A DNA stretch of 64,000 nt, from positions 442,001-506,000 of the forward strand of contig NZ_CXOM01000002.1 of assembly GCF_001269365.1 (NCBI RefSeq), given 5' to 3'. Below are positions 29,784-40,940 of this stretch, one piece after another. The DNA comes from Limnohabitans sp. Rim11 (GTDB taxonomy: Bacteria > Pseudomonadota > Gammaproteobacteria > Burkholderiales > Burkholderiaceae_C). A program made the position numbers and the translations under genes. The notes below the pieces were generated by a model. It worked only from the letters and a program-made list of their open reading frames with translations, did no database searches and was not told the DNA's origin. The stretch's first letter is position 1, and every line of letters begins with the position of its first letter.

Positions 29784-30854
29784 CTACATGCGGCCAAAGG
29801 CAAAGCCGGTCACACCGTCAGTGCCTTCGACTTCTTCAATCAGGCGCAACAAGGGCCTGAGCTCGATGTAACGCGAAGCGGTGGCGCGAATGTAGGCAAT
29901 GAATCGCGGCGCATCGGCCAAGTACTTTTCTTTGCCATCGCGCAAAGTCAATCGGGCAAAAATACCGGCCACCTTGAGGTGCCGCTGCAAACCCATCCAC
30001 TCTACGGCACGATAGAAAGCGCCAAAGTCTTGGTGCCAGTCTTCATAGTCAAGCAACCCCACTTTGCGGGCTTTTTCCCAATAACGGATAGTGATGTCCA
30101 AGACAAAGTCCTCATCCCACGACAGGAATGCATCGCGCATCAAACTGGCCACGTCATAAGTAACCGGGCCATACACCGCGTCTTGAAAATCTAAGACACC
30201 CAAGTCTGATGAGCTACCGACCGGCATCATCAAGTTGCGCGGCATAAAGTCTCGGTGAACGTAGACAGAGGGTGCTGCCAAATTGTGCGCCACCAAGGCT
30301 TTGAATGTGCTGTCTAAGGTATTTCTCATCTTGCCTTCAACTTGAAGACCCCGATGCTTTTGCAAGTACCAATCTGGGAACAAACTCAATTCGCGCTGCA
30401 GCAAGGCTTCATCGTAAGGCGGCAAAACCCCGGGTTTGGACGACAACTGCCAAGCAATCAAGGCATCCACCGCCTGCATGTACAGGGCATGGTTGGCTTG
30501 TGGGTTTTGGGGGTCGATGGCGGACATCATGGTGCGATCGCCCAAGTCTGTCAGCAACATAAAGCCTTGTGCTTGTTGCCAGGCCAATACCTTTGGCGCA
30601 TTCAGCTTGGCCACCGACATCAATTCGGCCACCTTCACAAAAGGCTCACAATTTTCTTTGTCTGGCGGTGCATCCATCACAATCAAGCTGTTGCCCGAAG
30701 CTGTATCAACCCGCAAATACCGTCTGAAACTGGCATCGGCTGAAGCAACTCTTAGGGACTCAGGCCGCACGCCATGGGTCAGTTTGACCTCTTCAAGCCA
30801 AGCTTCGCATGCCTTTTGGCGCTCAGGATCCACCCAAGACACCGGTGGTTTCAT
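29784..30854 (-). CDS. amgK: MurNAc/GlcNAc anomeric kinase AmgK (APH family)
   Basis: A 356-residue aminoglycoside-phosphotransferase-fold kinase with SADASFRRYLRV, the Brenner motif VHRDFMPRNLM and the metal motif LDFQDAVYGPVTYD. AmgK phosphorylates MurNAc at C1 in the recycling route that bypasses de novo UDP-MurNAc synthesis and gives fosfomycin tolerance. The location divergent from lptD is as in pseudomonads. Its partner murU, normally adjacent, is found here at 40.9-41.8 kb. The ATG at 30854 is preferred; the frame extends 24 codons upstream without conservation. Confidence 0.87.
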   Translation of the reverse strand: MKPPVSWVDPERQKACEAWLEEVKLTHGVRPESLRVASADASFRRYLRVDTASGNSLIVMDAPPDKENCEPFVKVAELMSVAKLNAPKVLAWQQAQGFMLLTDLGDRTMMSAIDPQNPQANHALYMQAVDALIAWQLSSKPGVLPPYDEALLQRELSLFPDWYLQKHRGLQVEGKMRNTLDSTFKALVAHNLAAPSVYVHRDFMPRNLMMPVGSSSDLGVLDFQDAVYGPVTYDVASLMRDAFLSWDEDFVLDITIRYWEKARKVGLLDYEDWHQDFGAFYRAVEWMGLQRHLKVAGIFARLTLRDGKEKYLADAPRFIAYIRATASRYIELRPLLRLIEEVEGTDGVTGFAFGRM

Positions 30855-31020
30855 TTTGAGATCAGCATTCAAGATCTTGTTCCAAATCAAACAAGGCGTT
30901 TGGATGACCAAACGCCACAACAACAAAAACTGTTGGCAACTTCTAGCTTGGGGTCAAGCGCATTGCCAACACTCATGGATAATCCATTCTACAAACACCC
31001 GTCTAACCGGACGATAGCCC

Positions 31021-33444
31021 TTGAAGACCAACCTGCCACTGAAGTCCGCCCAACTTGCACATGCATTGACATTGTGTGGCATGTTGCTATGGCACACGGC
31101 CGGCAATGCGCAATCGCAAGCATCTCAAGCAGGGGTTGTCAGCCCATCTCAAGGCGTGATACTCCAAAACAGCACCCGTTTAGAAGAAAAAATATCCGAC
31201 AGCGAACGGAAAAACTCACCTGCTCATGTCTCCGGCCAAAGTATCAAAGCCCGCCCAGACCTTGATTTAATCATTCAAGGCGATGCTGCTTTAAGAAAGC
31301 AAGGGCTCACTGTTCGGTCTGACCGAATCGAATATGACCAGTCAAGAGACAGCTTGAAAGCTGAAGGCCGGGTTCGCATCTCTCGTGAAGGTAACTTTTT
31401 TGAAGGCCCATCACTCCACCTCCAAGCCGACACCTTCCAGGGAAAGTTTTTACAGCCCCAATACCAATTCCTCAAAGGTGGGGGGCATGGAGGCGCCTCC
31501 GAGATTGAATTCATCGATTCTCAAAGGGCCATTATCCGGAATGCCACCTACACAACTTGTGCGCGAGTACCAGGACCCAGTTGGCTTCCAGAATGGATTT
31601 TGCAAGCAGCCAGTTTTCAGGTCAATGAAGAGGACAACACCATGCAAGCGAAAGACTTGCAGCTTCGCTTTCACGATGTGCCTATTTTGGCCGCGCCCTC
31701 TTTGACGTTTCCTTTGGATAGCAAACGATATTCTGGCTTTTTGGCGCCCTTGGTCGGCATTGACTCCGTCAGTGGCATTGAAGTTTCTTCACCCTATTAT
31801 TGGAACATTGCACCCCACCGCGATGCAACGCTGACCACCACGGTCATGTCAAAGCGTGGCTTGGCGCTCGATTCAGAGTTCCGTTATTTGGAGCCCCTGC
31901 ATCAGGGCCAAACTCGCTTCAATTGGATGCCCAATGACCCCCTGCGCAAAGAAAGTCGGTGGGGTCTGTCCGCGCAGCATTCGGGTGAAGCCGATACTGG
32001 CATGTCTGCGTTGGGCCGAGTCGGTGTCGGTATCAACATCAATCGTGTCAGTGATGACAACTATTGGCGAGATTTTCCACGCGCTGGCTTGTCCTTGACC
32101 CAACGACTGCTCCCGGCAAGTGGCAGCCTTCATTGGTCCCAAGGTGATCTTTCCATGATGGCGCTGGTTTTGCAGTTCCAAACTTTGCAAGACATCAGCT
32201 CGCCCATCACGCCGCCCTACAACCGATCACCCCAGATTCAGGCGCGTTACAACAAATGGAATGTACACGGATTTGACACCTCTATCACCGCGGATACAAC
32301 ACGCTTCGAAGCAGACTTCAGCCAAGCGCCAGGTGGTGCCAGTAGCATCTTACGCAACGGTCAAAGAAGTTTTGCTGCCATGCAGGTGAGCCGACCTTGG
32401 CTTAGTTCTTGGGGATTTATCATCCCAAAAGTTCAATTGCACGCCACCCGTTATCAATTTGACACGGCCTTGACCAATGGCCAAGTTGAAGTCGATCGTT
32501 TGTTGCCCACCTTCAGTTTAGATACCGGCCTCGTCTACGAAAGAGATGCCAATTTCTTCAACCGAGAATTGCGGCAAACTTTAGAGCCACGCGCTTTCTT
32601 TGTCAGAACACCCTTCAAGGATCAAAGTACCTTGCCCAGCTATGACAGCGGTGCAACCGACTTCAATCTGACCACGATTTACTCTGAAAATCCCTATGTA
32701 GGACAAGATCGCGTCGCAGATAACAATTTGGTCACGTTGGGTGTCAACAGCCGATTCTTTGACGCAACGACTGGTGCCGAACTGGCTCGCTTTGGCTTGG
32801 CTCAGCGTTATCGATTTTCCGATCAATTGGTTCGCTTGCCCGGAGAATCGACCGTTGCCTCTGGCCTCAGCGACATCTTGTTAGGTGCAGGTATGCGTTG
32901 GGATAACCGGTGGACGCTGGATGCCACTCATCAATTTGACGCCCAAACTCACAACTCGACCCGCAGCACTTTGACCACGCGGTTCAATCCAAGCCCCTAC
33001 AAAGTTTTCAACACTGCCTATCGATTCACCCGGAATCAAAGTGAGCAGATTGATGTGGGTTGGCAGTGGCCTCTGCGAGATTTTTCCTTTAGCAAAGACG
33101 CGCGCTCATCGCCTTATTCACAAACACTGGCCCCAGGACAAGGCTTAGGGGCAGAGCGTTGGTACAGTGTTGGCAGAATGAACTTCAGCCTGAAAGACCG
33201 AAAAATGGTCGACACGTTGCTTGGCTTTGAATACGATGCTGGTTGTTGGCTGGGTCGAGTCGTCTATGAACGCCTTCAGAGTACCACCAGTACCTCTCGC
33301 AGCCGAATTTTGTTCCAACTCGAGTTTGTGGGTTTAGCCCGGGTTGGCTCAAGCCCATTGAAAACATTGCGCGACAATATCCCCCGTTACCAATACCTTC
33401 GCGAAGACTTGGCGCCTACCAGCAGATTTACCAACTATGACTAA
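31021..33444 (+). CDS. lptD: LPS-assembly outer-membrane protein LptD
   Basis: An 807-residue LptD that with LptE inserts LPS into the outer leaflet. An N-terminal Sec signal (hydrophobic to about residue 30, ending GNAQS) precedes the periplasmic OstA jellyroll (residues about 85-190) and the beta-barrel. Cysteines in TTCARVPG and in DAGCWLGRVVYE match the disulfide-forming positions of the family. The start is taken as the TTG at 31021, which gives a complete signal peptide; an ATG at 31081 would shorten it too much. It overlaps surA by 8 bases. Confidence 0.92.
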   Translation: MKTNLPLKSAQLAHALTLCGMLLWHTAGNAQSQASQAGVVSPSQGVILQNSTRLEEKISDSERKNSPAHVSGQSIKARPDLDLIIQGDAALRKQGLTVRSDRIEYDQSRDSLKAEGRVRISREGNFFEGPSLHLQADTFQGKFLQPQYQFLKGGGHGGASEIEFIDSQRAIIRNATYTTCARVPGPSWLPEWILQAASFQVNEEDNTMQAKDLQLRFHDVPILAAPSLTFPLDSKRYSGFLAPLVGIDSVSGIEVSSPYYWNIAPHRDATLTTTVMSKRGLALDSEFRYLEPLHQGQTRFNWMPNDPLRKESRWGLSAQHSGEADTGMSALGRVGVGININRVSDDNYWRDFPRAGLSLTQRLLPASGSLHWSQGDLSMMALVLQFQTLQDISSPITPPYNRSPQIQARYNKWNVHGFDTSITADTTRFEADFSQAPGGASSILRNGQRSFAAMQVSRPWLSSWGFIIPKVQLHATRYQFDTALTNGQVEVDRLLPTFSLDTGLVYERDANFFNRELRQTLEPRAFFVRTPFKDQSTLPSYDSGATDFNLTTIYSENPYVGQDRVADNNLVTLGVNSRFFDATTGAELARFGLAQRYRFSDQLVRLPGESTVASGLSDILLGAGMRWDNRWTLDATHQFDAQTHNSTRSTLTTRFNPSPYKVFNTAYRFTRNQSEQIDVGWQWPLRDFSFSKDARSSPYSQTLAPGQGLGAERWYSVGRMNFSLKDRKMVDTLLGFEYDAGCWLGRVVYERLQSTTSTSRSRILFQLEFVGLARVGSSPLKTLRDNIPRYQYLREDLAPTSRFTNYD

Positions 33445-34828
33445 ATTTTCAGCGACTCATCCTCTGCCATCTCAGTGTGTGCAGAAGTCAACCTTTGTCG
33501 TTTCGGCAAGTCAATTTTTACGCCCCTTGGGTTTGTCATTTCTTATCGCTTCTGGCATTTTGTGTTCCGCACAAGCACAAACCGCTGCTAAAGCTCGTTC
33601 TGCCGATTTCATTGTGGCGGTGGTCAACTCTGAGCCCATCACCAACAATGAAGTTCAAGCATTGAAGTCAAGAATTCAAAACGATTTGCCACGCGGCACG
33701 AAATTGCCCGATGACCAAAGCTTGGCGAAGCAAGCTATCGAACAATTGATCATTGAAAAAGCTCAGCTTCAAGTAGCACGTGAAAACGGTATTCGCGTAG
33801 AAGACGCCGAGATTGAGCTCACTGTTCAAAATATTGCACGCCAAAACCAATTGACGCAAGAGCAGTTGTATCAACGCATAGGTCAAGAGGGTTTAACGAT
33901 TTCAGCGTTTCGTGCGCAACTTCGCACCCAACTCATGATCAACAGGCTGCGTGAACGCGAGGTTGAAAATAAAGCTCGCATTTCTGACACAGACGTCGAA
34001 AAAGAAATTCAATCTCGGCAACTGAACAATCCGACAGGCACGGTTGCCATGGATTTGAATTTGGCAATGATTTTGATTGCGGTCCCCGAAAACAGCACAC
34101 CTTCTGAAGTGGCAGCCTTGCAAGCCAAAGCGCAGCAAATATCACAGCAGGCCAAAAATGGTGAGAATTTTGCAAGTCTAGCGACCAAATTCTCGGAGGC
34201 AGCCGACAAAGGCGCCAATGGCGGAGAAATGGGCCTGCGCTCTGCCGAGCGTTATCCCACTCTGTTTGTTCAGGGCGTCCAAGCTTTGAACATCGGTGAT
34301 GTTTCTAATCCTCTGCGTTCAGGCGCTGGCTTTCATATTTTGAAAGTCTTAGAGAAGAAACAAAGCGACTTGAGCGGCACCACCATTGTGCAAACACGTG
34401 CGCGGCACATCTTGCTCAGGCTCAGCAACGACCTGACTGAAAGCGCTGCACGAAATCGTTTGTTGTCTTACAAGCAACGCATTCAATCGGGCACTGACTT
34501 TGCTGAAATGGCTAAACAATTTTCTCAAGATGGCAGCGCGCCTGCAGGTGGCGATTTGGGCTGGGCAAGTCCTGGGCAATTCGTTCCTGAGTTTGAAGAA
34601 GTGATGGCGCAACTCAAGCCTGGTCAAATCAGCGAGCCCTTGGTCTCTAGATTTGGGATGCACCTGATACAGGTGATGGAGCGTCGCGAGGCCCCCCTAA
34701 CTTTGCGCGAACAACGCGAAATGGTGCGCGGTCAATTGCGAGAGAAAAAAATGGAAGAGCTTTACACAGCCTGGGTCCAAGAGTTGCGCGGCCGAGCCTA
34801 TGTTGAGTTACGCGATCCTCCTCAATGA
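33437..34828 (+). CDS. surA: Periplasmic chaperone/peptidyl-prolyl isomerase SurA
   Basis: A 463-residue SurA that escorts outer-membrane proteins, including LptD. An N-terminal signal peptide ends ILCSAQAQT; the chaperone N-domain ([18 protein letters not shown]) is followed by two parvulin domains, about residues 205-305 ([23 protein letters not shown]) and 320-420 ([28 protein letters not shown]). It sits between lptD and rsmA in the usual order, but pdxA, often present here, is missing. Confidence 0.95.
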   Translation: MTKFSATHPLPSQCVQKSTFVVSASQFLRPLGLSFLIASGILCSAQAQTAAKARSADFIVAVVNSEPITNNEVQALKSRIQNDLPRGTKLPDDQSLAKQAIEQLIIEKAQLQVARENGIRVEDAEIELTVQNIARQNQLTQEQLYQRIGQEGLTISAFRAQLRTQLMINRLREREVENKARISDTDVEKEIQSRQLNNPTGTVAMDLNLAMILIAVPENSTPSEVAALQAKAQQISQQAKNGENFASLATKFSEAADKGANGGEMGLRSAERYPTLFVQGVQALNIGDVSNPLRSGAGFHILKVLEKKQSDLSGTTIVQTRARHILLRLSNDLTESAARNRLLSYKQRIQSGTDFAEMAKQFSQDGSAPAGGDLGWASPGQFVPEFEEVMAQLKPGQISEPLVSRFGMHLIQVMERREAPLTLREQREMVRGQLREKKMEELYTAWVQELRGRAYVELRDPPQ

Positions 34829-35580
34829 AGCACATCGCTAGAAAAAGATTTGGCCAACATTTCCTGTCAGATGGCGGGATCATAGATGCCATTGTCGATG
34901 CCATCCACCCTCAAGCAGGCCAAGCCATGGTGGAGATTGGCCCAGGGCTGGCCGCTCTGACTCAACCCCTGGTTGAACGCTTAGGTCACCTCACTGTCAT
35001 TGAGCTCGATCGCGATCTTGCGGTAAGACTTCGCATGCACAAACAGCTGAGCGTGGTCGAGTCGGATGTTTTGAAAGTCAACTTTACGGAGTTGGCCAAG
35101 GATCAAAAAATCCGGGTTGTTGGCAATTTGCCGTACAACATTTCAACGCCCATATTGTTTCACTTGCTAAACCATGTGGCCGTGATTGAAGACCAACACT
35201 TCATGCTTCAAAAAGAAGTGATTGATCGCATGGTAGCCTCACCCGCCACCTCTGACTACGGCCGTTTGTCTGTCATGCTGCAGTGGCGTTACGACATGGA
35301 AAATGTCTTGTTTGTTCCGCCCGAAAGTTTCGATCCACCACCCCGGGTTGACAGTGCCGTGGTTCGCATGATTCCTCGTGCAGCACCGGCGGCAGTTGAC
35401 TTTCAATTACTTGAAAAAATGGTGCAGGTGGCTTTCAGCCAGCGACGCAAATTGCTCAGGCACACCTTGGGCGCTTGGCTCACCGAGAGAAATTTTGCAG
35501 GCACCTTTGATGTACAACGGCGTGCTGAAGAAGTGCCGGTTCAGGAATACCTCGATTTAGCGCTTCAATTGAAAAGCTAG
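34825..35580 (+). CDS. rsmA: 16S rRNA dimethyladenosine transferase RsmA (KsgA)
   Basis: A 251-residue enzyme dimethylating A1518 and A1519 of 16S rRNA. Motifs are [11 protein letters not shown], the SAM loop [10 protein letters not shown], and catalytic [15 protein letters not shown]. The C-terminal domain has [17 protein letters not shown]. It overlaps surA by four bases (ATGA) and ends the lptD-surA-rsmA operon before a strong terminator. Confidence 0.96.
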   Translation: MKHIARKRFGQHFLSDGGIIDAIVDAIHPQAGQAMVEIGPGLAALTQPLVERLGHLTVIELDRDLAVRLRMHKQLSVVESDVLKVNFTELAKDQKIRVVGNLPYNISTPILFHLLNHVAVIEDQHFMLQKEVIDRMVASPATSDYGRLSVMLQWRYDMENVLFVPPESFDPPPRVDSAVVRMIPRAAPAAVDFQLLEKMVQVAFSQRRKLLRHTLGAWLTERNFAGTFDVQRRAEEVPVQEYLDLALQLKS

Positions 35581-35618
35581 ACACTGCTCAGCGAAAGTCG
35601 ACTGACCAAAGCGCTCAT

Positions 35619-35660
35619 TAAAAAAGCTGCAAGAACCTGACGGTCCTTGCAGCTTTTTTG
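35619..35660. terminator. Bidirectional terminator after rsmA
   Basis: A long stem of about 14 bp, AAAAAAGCTGCAAG paired with its complement around a loop near 35634-35645, is bounded by an A-run and a T-run. It should stop both rsmA and the convergent barstar transcript. Confidence 0.85.
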
Positions 35661-35689
35661 TTTGGCTATTTGTTTTGCTATTGCGATGA

Positions 35690-36301
35690 TTAAGCAGCAG
35701 CGAGCCAGTAACCCGCATTGAAGGGGCTACTCATGCGAAGCGCCAAAGGCGACACATCCACGAGTTTGTCGGTGGGCATTTTCTCGCCTTCTTCGGCCAC
35801 AATTTCTAAACCATCGGCGTCAAACTCGGGCGCTGGTTCTGGCAGTTTTTCGCCGCCAGCGGTCGCTGCACGAGCCACTGAGAAAGAATAGAAGCAACGG
35901 AATGGAATCTTGCGATCACCCCAATAGTCGGCAGTGTCTCTAAAGATATCAAGCAATTGTTCGCGTGCTTCTTTGTCAAACTTTGAGTTGGCAGGAATGT
36001 GCTCCAACACCACGATGAAGCCAGGCTGGGGGCCTGATTTGTGAACGGGGTCGGTCATGCTGTCGTACAAGGCATCAAAGTTTTTGCCAAAGTGGGTCGG
36101 CAAAGTGAACTGTGCAGCGATCAAATCAAGCACGTCTTGCTTGCTTTGTGCTTTTGACAAATTGGCATACAAGAAATGCTGGCCCAGACCTTGTGCGGTC
36201 TCTTGCAGGTCACTCACGCGAAATGCGCGAATCGACTGGACGATATTGGTCCTCACGCCCTTAAGCAGTGTTTCTTGATCCTGTCGAATTGGCTTGTCCA
36301 T
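35690..36301 (-). CDS. Barstar-family RNase inhibitor
   Basis: A 203-residue cytoplasmic protein with a barstar-like domain in residues about 20-145: a GQHFLYANLSKAQSKQDVLDLIAAQF segment (shown here only as positions 40-66), then THFGKNFDALYDSMTD, the acidic helix region equivalent to that which plugs the barnase active site. The protein is over twice the length of barstar (90), with an extra acidic C-terminal tail rich in E and P. It lies 114 bases downstream of the RNase gene on the same strand, so it should neutralise that RNase before export. Confidence 0.85.
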   Translation of the reverse strand: MDKPIRQDQETLLKGVRTNIVQSIRAFRVSDLQETAQGLGQHFLYANLSKAQSKQDVLDLIAAQFTLPTHFGKNFDALYDSMTDPVHKSGPQPGFIVVLEHIPANSKFDKEAREQLLDIFRDTADYWGDRKIPFRCFYSFSVARAATAGGEKLPEPAPEFDADGLEIVAEEGEKMPTDKLVDVSPLALRMSSPFNAGYWLAAA

Positions 36302-36415
36302 CGCCTTACTCTCTCTCTAAATTTTTAAACAGCCTTGTGGGCCTTCACCTAACACTGAACATCCGTATGGGGACGTTCAACTCTTTTTTTCTAAGCCTTG
36401 GGCAGTGCGCACGGT

Positions 36416-36820
36416 TTAAGGTGTCTTCACAATTTCCCGAAAACTTGCGTAGTGATCTTGGGTGTAATAACACTGCTTGGGTAAGCTGGGTTGTTCACCA
36501 CCACACACAATTCTTCGAGCGCCTCGGCTCTTTTCCCCTGGGGTTCTGACGGTATATTCGCGGTAGAAACCACGCTCGGCTTTGGGCAAAAGTCGCTCTC
36601 GATTGCCAAACACAACCCCATCCTTTTCATATCGAAAAGGCCCACCCAGTAGGATGAGACGATAGGTTTCTTGGCCCTCTTTGGGCAACTCTTGCAGCGA
36701 AATGGGTGCTGTAGAAACTGCTTCTGGATTGGCCTTGGCGTGCACCAAATTTGTGCAAGAACCCCAAGCCAAGCCCAAACTGACGGCAATGGCAGCAAAA
36801 CCAAGCGATCTTCGTCGCAT
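36416..36820 (-). CDS. Secreted guanyl-specific ribonuclease (N1/T1, RNase Sa type)
   Basis: A 134-residue protein with a Sec signal (RRRSLGFAAIAVSLGLAWG, cleavage near residue 28-30) and a microbial RNase domain. Catalytic residues line up with RNase Sa: E88 in YREYTVRTPG, R102/R103 in GARRIVCGG and H123 in YYTQDHYASF. It would cleave RNA after guanosine in the periplasm or outside the cell. Followed by a barstar-family gene. The ATG at 36820 starts a normal signal peptide; the frame continues 16 codons upstream without conservation. Confidence 0.88.
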   Translation of the reverse strand: MRRRSLGFAAIAVSLGLAWGSCTNLVHAKANPEAVSTAPISLQELPKEGQETYRLILLGGPFRYEKDGVVFGNRERLLPKAERGFYREYTVRTPGEKSRGARRIVCGGEQPSLPKQCYYTQDHYASFREIVKTP

Positions 36821-37005
36821 GAGATTGCTGTTAAGCACAGCCGAAAAGTCCGTTAACACACTTAGCACCCATCAATAACCATTCATACCCTCAAAATCCT
36901 CGGGTAAACCCGGAAATTCGAAGGCGCTAGTGTGCCGCAATGCACAAAAAATTGCAAGTACTTTCCCCAATTTTGGGGATTTACAGGCTTCGCAAGGCTT
37001 TCGAC

Positions 37006-37028
37006 TAAAAAGGCCGCTAAGGGCCCTT
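37006..37028 (-). terminator. Terminator after maeB
   Basis: On the minus strand GAAAAGGGCC, a loop of CTTAGC and GGCCTTTTT form a bulged hairpin ending in a T-run. It overlaps the end of the malic enzyme reading frame by none or a few bases. Confidence 0.6.
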
Positions 37029-37029
37029 T

Positions 37030-39330
37030 TCAGCGAACGGCGTTAGCGTCTGCAACGGTCAAAGCCGTCATGTTCACAATGCGCCTGACAGTGGCGCTAG
37101 GGGTCAAGATGTGAACCGGTTTGGCTGCACCCAACAAGACTGGGCCAACGGCAATGTTGCCGCCGGCAGCTGTTTTGAGCAGATTGTAGGAAATATTGGC
37201 GGCATCAATGTTGGGCAAGACCAAGAGATTGGCGTCGCCGTGCAAAGTGCCATTGGGCATTTGAAGCGCGCGGGCCTCGCCGTCCAAGGCGATGTCACCA
37301 TGCATTTCACCGTCAACTTCTAACCAAGGCGCGTTCTTTTGCAGCAAGGCCAAGGTTTGACGCATTTTGACTGCGCTCGGTTCGTTGGAAGTGCCAAAGT
37401 TGGAATGTGACAGCAGCGCCGCTTTGGGACGTATGCCAAATCGCTTCATTTCGTGCGCTGCCATGACCGTGATCTCGGCCAACTGCTCAGCGGTAGGGTC
37501 GTAATTGACGTGGGTGTCGACCAAGAAAACTTGGCGGTTCGGCAACATCAAACCATTCATGCAGGCAAACGTATTGACGCCTGCGCGCTTGCCAATCACT
37601 TGTTCCACATAGGGCAAGTGCGCGGCGTTGGTACCCCAGGTACCGCAAATGAGTCCGTCCACATCGTCTTTGTGCAAGAGCATGGCGCCAATCAAAGACA
37701 AACGGCGGCGCATTTCAATTTTGGCAATTTGCACCGTGATGCCTTTGCGCTCGGTCATGCGGTGGTAGGTTTGCCAGAAGTCACGATACCGGTGATCGTC
37801 CTCGACGTTCACCACCTCGTAATCTAGGCCTTCTTTCAAACGCAATCCAAATTTTTCGATGCGTTCGGCAATCACGGCAGGACGACCAATCAAGGTTGGA
37901 CGGGCCAGCCCTTCGTCAGCGACAATTTGGGCGGCGCGCAAGACGCGTTCTTCTTCACCTTCACTGTAGGCCACGCGTTTTTTCAGGCCACGTTTTGCAG
38001 CTTGGTAAATTGGCTTCATGGTGGTGCCAGAGGCATACACAAAGCTTTGCAGGCGTTCGCGATAGGCTTCCATGTCTGTGATGGGACGCTGTGCTACGCC
38101 GCTGTCGGCAGCAGCTTGTGCCACTGCCGGTGCAATTTTGATCATCAAGCGTGGATCAAACGGCTTTGGAATCAGGTACTCGGGTCCAAACACCAAAGGC
38201 TCACCCGCGTAAGCCGCGGCGACCACTTCACTTTGTTCGGCCTGCGCCAATTCGGCAATGGCATACACCGCGGCAATCTCCATCTCTTGCGTGATGGTGG
38301 TGGCACCACTGTCCAAGGCGCCCCTAAAAATATAGGGGAAGCACAGAACATTGTTCACTTGATTGGGATAGTCTGTTCGGCCTGTGGCCATGATGGCGTC
38401 GTCGCGAACCGCTTTGACATCTTCAGGCAATATTTCTGGATTGGGATTGGCCAGTGCAAAAATCAATGGCTTGGCTGCCATTTTTTTAACCATGTCTTGC
38501 TTTAAGACACCGCCCGCAGACAAGCCCAAGAAAACATCGGCGCCGTCAATGACTTCGGCCAAAGTGCGCAGGCTGGTTTTTTGCGAGAACTGAATTTTGT
38601 CTTCGTCCATCAACTCCGTGCGGCCTTCGTAGACCAAGCCGGCCAAGTCGGTGACCCAGATGTTTTCGCGGCGAATGCCCAACTTGACCAGCAAGCCCAA
38701 ACACGCCAGGGCGGCAGCACCCGCGCCCGAGGTAACCAACTTCACTTGGCTAGGATCTTTGCCCACCACTTTCAAGCCATTCAGGATGGCCGCGCCAACG
38801 GTGATGGCTGTGCCATGTTGGTCGTCGTGAAAGACGGGGATTTTCATGCGCTCGCGCAACTTGCGCTCCACATAAAAACAGTCGGGTGCCTTGATGTCTT
38901 CGAGGTTGATGCCGCCAAAGGTTGGCTCTAAAGCCGCAATGATTTCAACCAATTTCTCGGGATCTTTTTCATTGATCTCAATGTCAAAGACATCAATGCC
39001 AGAGAATTTTTTAAACAGGACGGCCTTGCCTTCCATCACTGGCTTGCCAGCCAAGGGGCCGATGTCGCCCAAGCCCAAAACAGCAGTGCCGTTGGTGACC
39101 ACACCCACCAAGTTGCCACGGCTGGTGTACTTAAAAGCCGCAGCAGGGTCTTTGACAATTTCTTCACAAGGCGCCGCAACGCCAGGTGAGTAGGCCAGTG
39201 CCAGATCGTGCTGGTTGACCAACTGTTTGGTGGCCGCAATGGAGATTTTTCCAGGGGTGGGGAACTCGTGGTATTCAAGTGCCGCACGGCGCAGTTGTGC
39301 GCGTCGTTCTTCTGAATTGGCATTTGCCAT
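37030..39330 (-). CDS. maeB: NADP-dependent malic enzyme with phosphotransacetylase-like domain
   Basis: A 766-residue MaeB. The N-terminal malic domain ([23 protein letters not shown]), an NAD(P)-binding domain ([27 protein letters not shown]) and from about residue 430 a PTA/PTB-like domain that is catalytically inactive but regulatory in E. coli MaeB. It turns malate into pyruvate and CO2, supplying NADPH. The ATG at 39330 is preferred over the in-frame extension to 39375, which is not conserved. Confidence 0.94.
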   Translation of the reverse strand: MANANSEERRAQLRRAALEYHEFPTPGKISIAATKQLVNQHDLALAYSPGVAAPCEEIVKDPAAAFKYTSRGNLVGVVTNGTAVLGLGDIGPLAGKPVMEGKAVLFKKFSGIDVFDIEINEKDPEKLVEIIAALEPTFGGINLEDIKAPDCFYVERKLRERMKIPVFHDDQHGTAITVGAAILNGLKVVGKDPSQVKLVTSGAGAAALACLGLLVKLGIRRENIWVTDLAGLVYEGRTELMDEDKIQFSQKTSLRTLAEVIDGADVFLGLSAGGVLKQDMVKKMAAKPLIFALANPNPEILPEDVKAVRDDAIMATGRTDYPNQVNNVLCFPYIFRGALDSGATTITQEMEIAAVYAIAELAQAEQSEVVAAAYAGEPLVFGPEYLIPKPFDPRLMIKIAPAVAQAAADSGVAQRPITDMEAYRERLQSFVYASGTTMKPIYQAAKRGLKKRVAYSEGEEERVLRAAQIVADEGLARPTLIGRPAVIAERIEKFGLRLKEGLDYEVVNVEDDHRYRDFWQTYHRMTERKGITVQIAKIEMRRRLSLIGAMLLHKDDVDGLICGTWGTNAAHLPYVEQVIGKRAGVNTFACMNGLMLPNRQVFLVDTHVNYDPTAEQLAEITVMAAHEMKRFGIRPKAALLSHSNFGTSNEPSAVKMRQTLALLQKNAPWLEVDGEMHGDIALDGEARALQMPNGTLHGDANLLVLPNIDAANISYNLLKTAAGGNIAVGPVLLGAAKPVHILTPSATVRRIVNMTALTVADANAVR

Positions 39331-39506
39331 GTCTTGTCTCCTGTTGGTCAGCAGATGCCTGGCCCAACGGGCCAAGGCTTCAGTTCTGCATGCTCACATT
39401 CTAGACCTCAGGACATAGCGAACTTGTTGTGGAAAACCGCATTCAAAGTTCGCTGTGTTTTAACTTCTAAGCAAAGCCGAAAAGGCCCGAAAATTTAAAG
39501 GGTTAC

Positions 39507-40907
39507 TCACCCCTTCATCAAGGCTTCAATTTCTGCCACTTTGACAGGCACATCGCGGGTGATGAGTTCACACCCTTTGGCCGTCACCACGGCATCGTCT
39601 TCAATGCGAATGCCAATGTTGTGGAAACGCTCTGGTACGCCTGGCGCAGGGCGAACATAAATGCCAGGTTCGATGGTTAAAACCATGCCCGGACGCAGAA
39701 TGCGGCTAGGGCGATCTTTGATCAGCTCGCCACTTAAAGGGTCCTTGCGCTCGCTGTAGGTGCCGACTTCGGAGGGCTCAACATAACTGCCGCAATCGTG
39801 CACATCCATGCCAAGCCAGTGGCCAGTTCGGTGCATGTAGAACTGAAAATAGCTGCGGTTGGCAATGACGTCTTGCGCATTGCCAACCTTGTTGGCATCG
39901 AGCAAGCCCACATCCAGCATGCCTTGCGCCAACACCTTCACAGTGGCTTCGTGCGGATCGACAAAACGTGCGCCTTCATGGGTGGCGGCAATGGCAGCCT
40001 CTTGAGAAGCCAAGACCAATTCATAAAGTTCACGTTGTGCCGCGCTGAATTTGCCATTGGCAGGAAAGGTGCGCGTGATGTCGCTGGCATAACCGTCGAG
40101 TTCACAACCCGCGTCAATCAACACCAAGTCGCCATTCAAAATGGGACCTGCATCGGCACGGTAATGCAACACGCAAGCGTTGGCGCCGCCCGCCACAATG
40201 GAGCCATAGGCGGGATATTGAGAGCCGTGCTGGCGAAACTCGTGCAGCAGCTCAGCATCCAAGTGATATTCGCGAACGTCTTTGCCGGCGCGCAACATAG
40301 AGGCTGAAAGCTTCATGGCCCGTATGTGAGCGCCCGCACTGATTTGAGAAGCACGGCGCATGATGGCCAGTTCATGATCATCTTTGACCAAACGCATCTC
40401 GTCCAAAATACCACACACATCGCGCTGCTGTTCTGGGCACAAAGCCCCATAGCGGACACGTGCACGAACTGCGTTCAAGCCGGTCTCGATGCGCGCGGAC
40501 AAGTTTTGGTGAGTTGCAAAGGGGTACCAAACAACCGATTTATTTTCGAGCAAAGCGGGCAGCTTGGCATCAAGCGCCGACACCGACCAAGCTTCATTGA
40601 CCGCCAATGTGGCAGGTGCGGCCTCTGGGCCCAATCGAACGCCATCCCAAATTTCACGCTCTAAATCTTTGGGCTGGCAAAACAGGGTGGCGTGGCCGTC
40701 AGAGGTCAAAACCAACCATGCGTTGGGCTCGGTAAACCCCGTTAAGTAATAAAAGTAACTGTCATGCCTGAACAAGAAATCACTGTCGCGGTTGCGTTGA
40801 CGTTCTGGCGCTGTGGGAATAATGGCAATGCTGTTGGGGGCTTGCGCAGCCATTTGTGCAGCCAGTTTGGCGCGGCGTTGTGCGTACAAGTTGGAATCAA
40901 AGGTCAT
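39507..40907 (-). CDS. pepP: Xaa-Pro aminopeptidase
   Basis: A 466-residue aminopeptidase P (M24B). The pita-bread domain contains the metal ligands in LIDAGCELDGYASDITRTFP (two aspartates), HRTGHWLGMDVHD (histidine), LTIEPGIYV and GIRIEDD (glutamates). It removes N-terminal residues before proline. It is downstream of murU on the same strand, 33 bases apart. Confidence 0.94.
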   Translation of the reverse strand: MTFDSNLYAQRRAKLAAQMAAQAPNSIAIIPTAPERQRNRDSDFLFRHDSYFYYLTGFTEPNAWLVLTSDGHATLFCQPKDLEREIWDGVRLGPEAAPATLAVNEAWSVSALDAKLPALLENKSVVWYPFATHQNLSARIETGLNAVRARVRYGALCPEQQRDVCGILDEMRLVKDDHELAIMRRASQISAGAHIRAMKLSASMLRAGKDVREYHLDAELLHEFRQHGSQYPAYGSIVAGGANACVLHYRADAGPILNGDLVLIDAGCELDGYASDITRTFPANGKFSAAQRELYELVLASQEAAIAATHEGARFVDPHEATVKVLAQGMLDVGLLDANKVGNAQDVIANRSYFQFYMHRTGHWLGMDVHDCGSYVEPSEVGTYSERKDPLSGELIKDRPSRILRPGMVLTIEPGIYVRPAPGVPERFHNIGIRIEDDAVVTAKGCELITRDVPVKVAEIEALMKG

Positions 40908-40940
40908 GGTGCTTGAGTGTTTTTTTCTTGTTGCGAAAGT

